Shown: positions 1 to 9,920 of the stretch, one piece after another
Layout of the letters: every line of letters begins with the position of its first letter
Numbering within the stretch: position 1 is the first letter of the stretch
Assembly: GCA_000934455.1 (NCBI GenBank)
Contig: KN885533.1
Span: forward strand, 8,767 to 54,653
DNA length: 45,887 nucleotides
From: Apostichopus parvimensis
Lineage: Eukaryota > Echinodermata > Holothuroidea > Aspidochirotida > Stichopodidae
Direction: 5' to 3'
The notes under the pieces: generated by a model
What the model was told of the DNA's origin: nothing
Seen by the model: the letters and a program-made list of their open reading frames with translations, nothing else
The model's database searches: none
Position numbers and translations under genes: made by a program

Positions 1-549
1 TATTTAGTGCCAGAGGCAACATGTTACATTTATAATCAAAATGACACCACTAATACTTTTAAATCTACCGCCAATCAATGTATCAAAGAATTACTTATCC
101 TGTATTGTATTGCAAGATGCTATTCAAACTGGTCAAATTGTAATACAAGTGGAAAGATGTCTAGAAGTTTCGTATACAGGAATTATAGTATTCCTGTATA
201 TGTTAATGAGCATATATATTTCCTAAGTGTAATGTTAAAAACAAGCTATCTGTATGAAAGTGTCATGTGCTAGCATTATCTATGCCTCAAAATGATAACT
301 TTGCTATTATAAAAAGTTGTGAAAACTAAAAAAGTACCTGATATGTAGGCTTAAATAACAAAATTTAGGTCTAGGGTATTGCTGCCTTCACCTACTTGCT
401 AATAAGTAGGGTGCTATAATGTATCATTGGTAAAAATACTTAGAGAGGAATAACAAAAAGGCATCTCAGTCACCAAATTTGCAAGAAGGAATATTTACCT
501 TTCATAACCAAGGCATTGATTCAAACTGCAGTTTTTGTTTCCAGCTTAC

Positions 550-3500
550 CTTTTTAACATTCTCTATTGCATCTGTTGCTAAGGATGGGTTTCCAGGTCC
601 ATTTGAGATAAAGAGTCCATCAAACTCATCTTTCGTATAGTCGTAATTCCACGGAACCAACTTCACTTCGGCACCTCTCTGCAGAAGACAGACACTAAAA
701 CCCTTCATCCTATCCTCACTCATATCTTAAACAATTAACAAGTTTAGAAAGCTGGCAGTATCATGAACTGCAGAGGTCATTCCATCTATCAATACAATCA
801 CTACAAACTTAGTCCAAATTTGTGACCAACCAGTCACTCTGACCTTTGACCTTTGACCGCAAAAGGTTGTTATAATAATAAATAAATACGTCATTTATAT
901 ATCGCTAAATCACAAAAAGCATCAAAGCGCTTCACTAAAAACAAAAACGATAAAAAGGAAATAAATACAGTGAAAACAAATAATAACCTAATAAAAATAA
1001 TCCTAAAATACCAACACAAAAAGTATAAAACAATAAGAGGTTATTAAAAATACAATAGGAGGTTATAAAAAAAAACATTAGTTATAGGAGATCCAAATAC
1101 AATATTTACACAAGAGTAATAAACCCACATCAGTCATATATACCTATACATTTGCAAACTTAAATCATAGGGTCTTGCTAACGACTAGTAAAAGAAATCA
1201 ATTGAAACAAAGTTGGAAATCGGTTTCCATGGTTACATTTTTTACCTTGACAAAACTCCTGATGATGTGATGCTTGATACCACAGTCAACAGCAATAATC
1301 TTGTGAGGATTCCCCTTCCCAAAGATTTTGATCTCTTTAGTCGATACTTCTGTCAAAAGATTTCGAATGTTCGGATCATCAAACTCAATTGGCTGGTCGG
1401 AAAACTCAATCTTGCCGAGGACAGTACCCTGTTGCAGGAAGTAAAGGTGTTAGTATGGAGCAAGTACGGCAAAATTATTATAGGAATGCTAGGCATAATT
1501 TATCCTCTCTGTATCATCAAGTTTGACAATGTAAACTAACCTGCACTGTGTCATCATATCAAATATCACCTATAAAAATAATTGCCAGACCAGAAATATT
1601 CAAAATAGTAGAACAAATATTCAGGTCATTTGAAGGGTATATTTTTGACAAAATATTAATTCTGTGCAAGTGACATATCTGCTGCCGGTGCAAGTTGTAT
1701 TTCAATATAATTTTTGTAACTTAGAAACAATTTGCTCAACTTGAAGGCTCATTAGACAAAGTGGCTGGACAACAAAGTTTACCACAAACTCAGACTGATG
1801 AGGTAAAGTGTCAACTGACACCATTCTGATGCACATTGAATCATATTCAAGATATTCTCTACGTTATGGCGAAACTGCTGAATATTAGAGGTTAAATCAT
1901 GGCAAAGAGCTTGCATCAACTTTACCTGATCTCGGATCTTCTTGGTCAGCAGACGAGTATCTATACCGTAGAGTGCAGGGACATTCTCCTCATTCAGCCA
2001 TTCGGACAAAGATTTGACGGAATTCCAGTGACTGTGTTGGTGTGAGTAGTCCTGCACGATAAGGCCCTCAACCTATCGATACAAATATCAGTCCTAACAA
2101 TCATCAGAACATTTCCATGTAAGAAAATTATATAGGTACTTGATAATAACTTGATATATTGATACATTTGGTATAGTCGAGAGACCTGATTCAGGACACT
2201 ATGCTGTCATCACGAAAATTTCAAGAATGTTAAACGTTATAATTGAAAATGATGTTGAAATCCACCACAATGTAGAAGTAGTAGAGCCCTCAGGGAATGA
2301 GGTCATTGACCTGGAAGTGGGTCATTGAGGGTGTAGTGCTATATGAAACAGGTTTGCAGGACTGGTATATGGTAAACTGCATGTTTAGGCTAAAAAACAG
2401 TTAAAACAGGAGTTTCTTTTATTTTGGACTTTATTTCTTTTTCTTGCTTTATGAAAAAAAAATTCATTAAAACTTCTATCTGTACTTTCTATCTTTTGAA
2501 TTTAAAATAGAAATAACCCTACTGTCAAGTGAGTAAAAAAACTGTGATATGTTGAGAGTGGGACAAGATATTTTTGCAGAATACGTATCCCATTTTTACA
2601 AACATGGCTTGAATCATTTCCTTACCTGTACTTTAGGTGATTCAGCAAATTTGTGCAGGCCGTACTCATCTAGTTCTTTAGTATCTGGTACGCCATAGTT
2701 ACCGACTATAGGGAAAGTGAGGGTCAAGATTTGTCCTTTGTAACTGGGATCAGTGAGAGCTTCAGGATACCTGATGAAAATTAAAAAAAACAAAAACACT
2801 TTTAAACTGTTTTATCTAAAACAAGCTACGTAGTATTCGGACATGCCTGGAACACCTTCAATGTAGCAAACTGGGTTCTTAAAAAGATCCATACCAGATA
2901 TGCCCTTTCTAGCAGTTGATTGCATTTCCAGCTGTCTTCATCTCTTTCTTTAAATGCATTGAAGACTCGCCCCAAACCACGTGCCGCTCTCTGAAAAAGT
3001 TAACTTTCCGTTGCTTGCAAGTGAAGTTTTCATCTTGTTGTTACAAAATGCAGACAGTAATGAAACGTGATACCTTGTTATCTTTTATCTAGACCTGAGA
3101 TGTCCATCGCTGCTATGTACACTGTGTTGTGGGTAATGACCGTAGCTGTATGTATTGACTGTACACTAGTGTCTAATTACCGACGTTAGCAGGCTGTGTG
3201 TGTATTTTCTGGGATCAATGGTGGTGTCTTACACTTCTGTTACACCTCATTCAAAACTAGGTCAGACTACCGGCATTAGACGTTTCTTTGTGCGCGAGTC
3301 TTCACACCCTTTAAGGGAAGCCTTGCGAATCTAATCCCCATGTCCAGGCCTGCGGAAATCTCGCACCACTTGCTCATTATGTATGTGCATATTGGGTCCC
3401 ATGGCTGAATGTACACCAGCTGATAGCCAGCCAGAGTAATGAGCACAGCGTCATGACAACACAAAGCTGCTGATCGTTCAAAAACAATGAGCAAACTTGG

Positions 3501-6324
3501 CCAAGTAAGCGGATAAACTGTGGCAGTTTTGACAGTCAATAGAGCTGCAGTTTATATTGCAAACTGCCTTACACATGGCTAAAATCGGCCACTACCAAAT
3601 GTCCGAGATTCAATACTTTATGTAATTCTTGCAGAAAGTGTTTTGTTAGTTCTGTTACACACACAGGTGAGTTGTAGAAGTCTATACACAATTAATAACT
3701 TTTCCTTACCCAACAAGCCCTGTGTTGAAAACTAGTTCTCCTGCAGATGAAGACCTGTGACCAAATGAAAATCCTTGAAACTTACTTCCATCTTCCAGGA
3801 CCAAATAAGCTTTGGTTGCCTGTAGAGAACAAAACGAAATACTTCTGAATTTCATTCTGCATAAACCTGACGAGGAATAAAGTACCAACAAGATCATACC
3901 AAACTTTGCCAATCACGATGTATCCTTTAATAGAGGAAAATCAAAAAACACTAATAGACACTGATAAGTTAAAGCCGGACTTACAATAATATCTGCAACT
4001 TTATTCTACGATAATAAATGCTGAACTGGTGTACAAATACAAACAATGACTAGATGGAGATACAGTAAGGTTTCCTGGAAGACCAGCAGATCTAAAGTAG
4101 TACCCTGGGAATAATATCAAAGAGTATACAACAGAACAGAAAGACTAAAGGCTTTGTGATTCCTTGCTGCCATCCAAAAAAAAACTTCACTCAGATTAAC
4201 CTAATAAACAGAGCAAGTGACTGAAATTTGTTGAACATTTATGACAGAACCATGACAAAAGAACCAGCTCTTTTGACTACTGGAGAGGTATTTGCAATGC
4301 TCAGTTATGGGATATAATAAACTTTTTATGTTACTCCCCCCCCCCCCTCTAATGAGAGGGAATACTTTCTATCTGGTATCTTCAAACTGCTATGCAACAT
4401 CAAAAAATTGCTGTACAGTTGCAAATGTGTAAATTAAGTGCTTTTGTACACAGGAACCATAGTATTTTCGAGGAGAAAATTCAGAGCTTGTAAACACTGT
4501 TCAACACTTGAAAATTGAAATACTTAATCATTCCCTGCATATATGATAAACCATCAACCACAGTAACATACCCAAGCTCATAGAACCAATGCATGAAAGA
4601 AACAAGTTAAACAACCTTAGGTTCTATTCTTTTCCCTTTTAAATTGGTCCTAAGCCAATTTTAATCTGTAAAAAACTTATGAGTTAAGTGAAGCAGAATG
4701 AAATAGCATAAAAAGTGAAATCAACAGTGCAACCAGCAACATTATTAACTCTTATGGTCCTCTTATGGTCCTAAGCCAATTTTAATCTGTAAATTTTATG
4801 AGTTAAGTGAAGTGGGCAAGAGAATGAAATAGAATAAAAAGTGAAATCAACAGTGCAACCAGCAACATAATTAACTCTATATTAGTAGCTTGATATAGCA
4901 TGCGAGCTACAGTAAATATTATATTGAGATATTGCAGTCACATATTACATTAGCATTTAATTAATGGCATCTATAGCCAAAAAGTACAGGTAGTATACCT
5001 AGACAGAGCTAGTATACAGTTAATTAAGGCTGTAGGAAACAGACCTCTTTTCAAAGTATTAATTAGATATAACCATACTGTACATGTGACTAGCAAGGTT
5101 TACAAGTTCTGAAATCACATTTTACAATGTGTGCATAAGTTCTGCTAACTGTCCCTGTATAACTGCATGTACAAATAGGCCACATTGAAATTAAAACACT
5201 GGTCACTTCAATTTCGTAGTTTTAAGTTGGATTGTAAATTGTTGCTGTTCTACTTATATGTGATATATTTTGTAATCTTCTACCATGGTTGATATTTGAA
5301 GTCCTCACAAAGTACATGACCGAGGACTGGTCATATAGATAGAACTTTCATGGTGAGTAACAGTATGTACAGGGTTTCTTAACATTCGAGTACAACAATG
5401 TCTCGGTCAGGGAAATATTTTCTTTCAATTATACCAGTAGCACTCCTTGAGCTAATCAATCCCTAGACTGATGAGCAATCTCACTAATGCCTAATAATTT
5501 CAGTAGTCTAATAATAAAGGATTTTTGCAATCACTCTACCAAAACAAATGGCATGTGATGTCATTGTCACTTTTCAGAACTGTTAAAAGCTCCTGAGTTT
5601 AACGTTTCATCTTGGAGAATGATTAACAAACAATGCACAGTAGAAGCGGCAGCTAATTCCTAACAGGTTGGTTGCATCGCAGTGATGTCAATTCTGATGC
5701 GGTATACTGTTGTACGGAATTCTAAATATAGTTGTTTTTACTTTTGCCAGAGAGATCATTCAGTGCTCAAGTAGAAATAACTACGGTGTTATCGTGGCAA
5801 ATTCTCTTCAAACTAGTTTTTGGAAGACAAAGATATCCTTTCATAACCCTTTTCTCACTTTTCCTTGAAATAATGATACCATTGAAATGTTTACTTGCCT
5901 TCATGCTGTTATCAACATGAAAACATTCATAAGAAATTTACCTTCTATATCAGTTGCCATCATGACATAACAGGGCTGCTCGTTCTTACATAGTTTCAAT
6001 AGAAATAAAAATTTCAATAGAAATAAAAATTTAAAAATCATATACCTGCCATGAAAGATGTACAGTATGCTTACAGGATGGAACTTTCACACGATAAGTG
6101 CATGATGCAGAAATCAATTTTGTAAGCATTCACTTGGCACCATTTTAATAAACAGAATTATATTATTATATTATTTTATAAACAGAATTTGTAGAAGTAC
6201 GTACCTTTCTTCTCTCACTTGGTCGAATTGTACTTGTGGAAAAGGATTTGCATGTGTGGGACACCAAATTTCTCGCCACCCATTGTTGTCGGGAGAGGAG
6301 AGAACAACTTTGCAAGTAAGGCAT
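550..6324 (-). CDS. CPS1: Mitochondrial carbamoyl-phosphate synthetase, 5' part (CPS1/CPS III type), partial
   Basis: Six exons, all with GT-AG introns and matching phases: 6205-6324, 3710-3819, 2626-2770, 1926-2072, 1246-1428 and 550-678, giving 278 residues. The gene continues beyond the left edge; 1-549 holds only intron. CPS makes carbamoyl phosphate from bicarbonate, ATP and ammonia or glutamine in the mitochondrial matrix. Residues 41-278 are the small-subunit (glutaminase-like) region: [15 protein letters not shown] near the start, [15 protein letters not shown] at 78, [15 protein letters not shown] late in exon 4, AVDCGIK around 220-226 and NGPGNP at 261-266. The wording FGKGNP, the motif DYTKDEFDG and the 40-residue presequence fit vertebrate CPS1 better than cytosolic CAD. 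The glutaminase cysteine that separates ammonia-using CPS1 from glutamine-using CPS III lies outside the window, so that choice is open. Family assignment is firm; the symbol is by similarity. Confidence 0.93.
840..858. promoter_or_regulatory. Triple DR1 nuclear-receptor half-site array
   Basis: The sequence is TGACCTTTGACCTTTGACC: three TGACC(T) half-sites, each separated by one base. On the minus strand, which is the sense strand of the CPS gene, this reads as repeated AGGTCA with 1-nt spacing, the DR1 arrangement bound by HNF4, COUP-TF and RXR/PPAR-type receptors. It lies in the intron between CPS exons 5 and 6. Function is inferred from the motif only. Confidence 0.4.
3100..3540. other. 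GC-richer island in CPS intron 2, probable decayed repeat
   Basis: In an otherwise AT-rich intron this stretch is clearly richer in G and C, with several CpGs. It carries an 87-codon open frame on the minus strand (3276-3539) that resembles no family I recognise and has no splice signals fitting the CPS reading frame. An old transposon fragment is the likeliest reading, but no terminal repeats or target duplication were found. Confidence 0.25.
4646..4878. repeat. Two-copy tandem duplication, period 121 bp, in CPS intron 1
   Basis: Unit 1 begins at 4646 and unit 2 at 4767, both with GGTCCTAAGCCAATTTTAAT. Both units also share GAGTTAAGTGAAG and GTGAAATCAACAGTGCAACC. A few substitutions and a small indel (extra GGGCAAGA in unit 2) separate them. 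It is a local duplication in non-coding DNA with no sign of mobility. The rest of this intron (3820-6204) shows nothing else I can name apart from short A/T-rich runs and a 12-C tract at 4336-4347. Confidence 0.85.
6205..6324 (-). CDS. CPS1: CPS first coding exon: mitochondrial targeting presequence
   Basis: This is a 40-codon exon starting at an ATG (6322-6324) and ending AAG before the donor GTACGT. It starts [19 protein letters not shown] and ends TIRPSERRK. It has seven Arg/Lys, one acidic residue and many Ser/Thr/Leu, as expected for a matrix-targeting peptide. It ends in phase 0, exactly what the next exon (starting [11 protein letters not shown]) needs. The presequence has little primary-sequence conservation, so the call rests on composition, frame and position; human CPS1 also has a presequence of about 40 residues. 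The other two ATG frames here stop early. Confidence 0.8.
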
Positions 6325-6360
6325 GATGCAAAGTTTATGACTTCATGGAAATGACCTAGG

Positions 6361-7440
6361 AGAAATAGGAAAGCAAAAAAAAAACAGACTAAATGCCCAC
6401 CATGAAAGTCTCAATAAAAAAGTTAACAAAAAATAAGTCACAATTGAAAAAAAAGAACAATGAAAAAAAACAACAACACCTAAACCAGTGCTCATTCGCA
6501 ATACATAGGGTAGTAGCTGATAACTGATATTCATGTGACTTTGTGAGCTTCTAAACAAGGAGTTTAACAATTTAAACAAAGAAGGTGGCGGCTGACAACA
6601 CCAGCATCAGCAGAAGAAGAAGCATGGGCTGCCTGCCTAACCAACCAATAACAGGAGAGCAGAGAAGAAGAATAAGAAAAAAAAATAAGTGGCGACGAAA
6701 CCCATCCAAATAAAAAAGAAAAAAACAAATCAAATACACTATACTAGCGAAGTGAAATGGAATAAAAACAACACAAAACAAAATAAAATATATCAAATCA
6801 AATGAAAAGGAAAGGAAGGGGAGAGAGCACAGACCTGAGGGAAGCCAACAAAAAAAATAAACCCAACCAAAAAAAAAAAAAGAGAAGAGAACACTCTAAG
6901 CCCACGCCACGCTAGGATAAAAAAAATTACATGAAAGACAAGATTAAAAAAAAATCTAAGTAAAGAATGAAATACGGGAGAAGAGAAAAAAGAAAAGGGA
7001 AGTAAACAACACACCCCACCACCCGATACGTTATAGCACACCACTAAACAAAAAAAAAATCACACATAGTAAACCAAACCGTAAAGAAAAAAACCACACC
7101 GCAGTACCTAACCGAACAAACAAAAGCCTAGCCCAGAAACAAAAAAAACACCACGAAAAGAGAAATCAAAACGCAAAGCCCAAGTCAACAAAAAAAAAAA
7201 CAGACCAGAGAAAACAAAAACCAAAACAGAGCGACAAAAAATAAGAAAAAGAATAAAAGATAAGAGAAAAAAACACAAGAGATAAAAAGCATATATGAAA
7301 AAAAATAGACAAGAGGCACACACACAAAATTGATGACAAAAAAGCACAACAATCAAAAAAACTACTGGGGGGAGAAAAAAAATATATATAAAAACTCTCT
7401 AGAGCCGCGAAAACGGAAAAGAAAAGAACATGTATATCTC
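6361..7440. repeat. Extremely A-rich, T-poor low-complexity stretch
   Basis: On the plus strand this region is mostly A, with some C and G and very little T; some 60-base lines have only two or three T. It begins within 40 bp of the CPS start codon on the upstream side, so the CPS sense strand is T-rich here. Apparent minus-strand reading frames are hydrophobic only because of this composition (Phe/Leu/Val codons) and are not genes. An 11-G run follows at 7458-7468. It may be a real strand-skewed repeat or poorly resolved sequence. Confidence 0.7.
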
Positions 7441-8287
7441 GTGTGAAAACATTTTTTGGGGGGGGGGGACAAGAGAGTCTCTATAAAAAGAGACAAAAGA
7501 GTGATTGAGATTATAAAAAACATGTAGACACGTGTGCTTTATTCTTGTTTTTAGCAGGGGCCAATCTAATTCCTCAAGCATATTTGTCAAACTGGATAAT
7601 TTATAAGCCTTGGTGATGAAACAGTCTAGAAACTTGAGTACATATGCCACATTTATGTTAGTATTTTAAATTCCAGCCTAGCACTGGAATATTTCCCAAA
7701 TACATCGGTTTGCGGTAACTAGTTGTTAGATGATAAACTTAAGGTATTTCCGACCCGCGAAATTACAAACTCTGCTGAAGGCATTGCTGGCATGTCTATT
7801 TTACTTAGACTATGCGACCCTAATTTATTCTATATATTTAGGCTAGGTAACGTATTTCTGCGTAATCTTCGTGTTTTTACTAAAAAGATTGGAGAAAACA
7901 TTTGCTCACTGTTGGAGCATCCAAAATAATCACATAGAGAAACTGCATACAAATTTAGTAAGATCCGTCCACGTTACGGGTAAGAAAGGTGAAAGAGTGT
8001 CAAACATTCATTACGGCCAGACAAACACCAAACAAACGCACGTTGGGATCTCTCACTGGCTAACGCAATCACACAAAAACTCAGCTGCTCGGTTTGAAGC
8101 TAGCAGCTGTCAGAAAGCAAAACAGCAGATTGGACATTATTTTTCGACAGGATCAGACCTGGCAAATAGATCCAAGCTCCTCTGGTTTGAAGCTAGCAGC
8201 CACCAAGCGCAGACACAAAGATCTATATTTTTAGGCTTGTTTGTTCGAATTTGAAATAGTGGTCAATGGAATGTGGTCGTTTTTGGT

Positions 8288-8495
8288 CAAGATATAAGTT
8301 TCTTTCTTCTCTCCATCCTTTGTCTACTAATCCCCTTACATCTATCTCTTTGTGTTCACCATGCTCATTAACCTGTCTGTATTCTGTGCGTGTTTTTGTC
8401 GCTTCTGGTACTGTTACTTGTCATTTAGCCTTTGAAGAAGATCCTGCTAGGATCGAAACGTCAGACCAACTTACTTTTACACAAGATATAAGTTT
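8288..8495 (+). mobile_element. Short Penelope-like / hammerhead-type element relic flanked by 14-bp direct repeats
   Basis: CAAGATATAAGTTT occurs exactly at 8288-8301 and 8482-8495 and looks like a target-site duplication around a 180-bp insert. Near the insert's right end is TTGAAGA, then a perfect 6-bp hairpin (GATCCT at 8440-8445 with AGGATC at 8449-8454), then GAAACGTC. This order resembles the hammerhead core CUGANGA-stem II-GAAA seen at the ends of Penelope-like retroelements. The first core base is T instead of C, so self-cleavage is doubtful. No reverse transcriptase remains. The family call is from memory of the motif and is tentative. Confidence 0.4.
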
Positions 8496-9920
8496 GTTAC
8501 CAATACTAGTAGACCGTCACCTATAACACGTGAAAGAGGAGAGTCTCGTATCTTTTCTGGTATTTTTCCGGACACTAAAGTAGAATCCACTGATCTGTAC
8601 ACATATCAGTGGTAGAATACAAATAATAATGATAAAACCTGCTTGCGCGTCGTTGTTTTGGTACATCGTTGGTGTCCTTTTAGTTGTTAGCTGCTGTTAC
8701 TGTTACTAGTGTTAGTTGCTGCTGCTAGCTTCCAACAGGCTAACCTATGTAAATCCTGGGCGCGACACACCGTACCGATAGTCCTTTCTTGCATCATCTT
8801 GTTCTCAGTACGGAAATGTAAATATTCTCCAGGTCTTTGACCCTGTTATGCTTACAATTTTAATGCGATAATTTTATTTTGTTTCGAGGAACTCTGCTTT
8901 ACTTGTCTTTATTAGTCTAAAGTTAGGCCTAAACCAATGGTCATAGTAATAGTATACTACTATAGTACTAAGTACTAGTATTAACGTTAGATCTGTTCGC
9001 GTGTTTAGTTAGGCTACTGGGAACGGGAATCGGGTAGGCTGATGGCCTCCCGCTTGCGAAGGTGTGTCATAATGGTACAGTTATAGTTATACTTACACTA
9101 TATACGATACCAAACCTTTCAGAAATTCCTGTTTTTTTCCGGTGGAGGCCCAGTCAAATTGATTTACCTTCTTGACTTTTACTCCAGTAAAAGATAGTTC
9201 TTCCCCTACAGTGTCAGTAGTATAACGCCGCAACACACACTCCAGCATAATAGTCGTTCTCAAAAGCATTTGTATTATAAAGGCTTATATACATAATGTA
9301 TAGGTTTATCTAATGATGATTGCTCCATAAGGGAGATGTGTCATTAGCAAAAAGCATTTGTGAAGTAGCAAGATAATGCCTGCTTAATAAGGTTGCATCA
9401 ATTATTCTTTATGATTACCAATGAAATCTGAAAATATTTTCACTTAACATTAGAATAGTTTAAGAATTGTACGAGTGGAGAAGATTGCTGTACATTTTCA
9501 ATTCACTTATCACTACCACTACTGTGAGCAACCTCTCCACTTTAAACAAAATCCTATACGGTTTGGTGTTGTGCCAGGAAAATGCACAAAACAAGTATAG
9601 GATCGCCCGAAAAGAAATAGTTAATGCAAAATGACTTCAAGTCTCTGTCACTTGGAACATAAAATATTGAGTGACAACCACCACTTTGAATGAACATTTT
9701 CATTAATTAATTTGTCCTCTGTGATTTATACAAAATACTGTTGGAATAGCTAGAGGGTTTACAGTTTCCAGTTCATACCTCTAGATGGTAAAACCAATGT
9801 TGTAACGTAGTTGAGGCGAGTAACTTTGAAGCCAATTCAATGACTTACTTTGTAGTGAATTACTGTATACTGTGTTTTTTCCTTGTTTTTTTCCAAGGTG
9901 TCTAGGAATCTCAACACACG

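Larger units (their letters stand above)
6325..9920. other. Divergent intergenic region between CPS and GPD2
   Basis: Besides the A-rich stretch and the 8288-8495 element, I see no gene here. A 17-bp motif, GGTTTGAAGCTAGCAGC, occurs twice about 100 bp apart (near 8090 and 8190). Near 8590-8615 there is an 8-bp-arm inverted repeat (CCACTGAT...ATCAGTGG). The GPD2 promoter and 5' untranslated exon should lie in the 8.5-9.1 kb part. A possible donor, CGAAG|GTGTGT, is at 9061/9062, and a good acceptor (long pyrimidine run, then CCAAG) ends at 9897, 23 bp before the GPD2 ATG. The 5' exon itself is not proven. Confidence 0.45.

Noticed and set aside
502-530. 27-bp micro-exon of CPS (between TGCAG and GTAAAT on the minus strand)
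   Set aside because: Neither usable frame resembles the expected next CPS segment; signals are likely chance.
1213-1539. 108-codon open frame on the plus strand
   Set aside because: It is the antisense shadow of CPS exon 5 (1246-1428).
550-6324. Assignment of the minus-strand glutaminase-like exons to CAD
   Set aside because: CAD is cytosolic and has no presequence. A fitting presequence exon and CPS1-like wording ([15 protein letters not shown]) argue for the mitochondrial enzyme, although the deciding downstream domains are outside the window.
6343-7356. Four hydrophobic, membrane-protein-like frames on the minus strand
   Set aside because: The T-rich strand forces Phe/Leu/Val/Ile codons; no conserved motif or gene structure.
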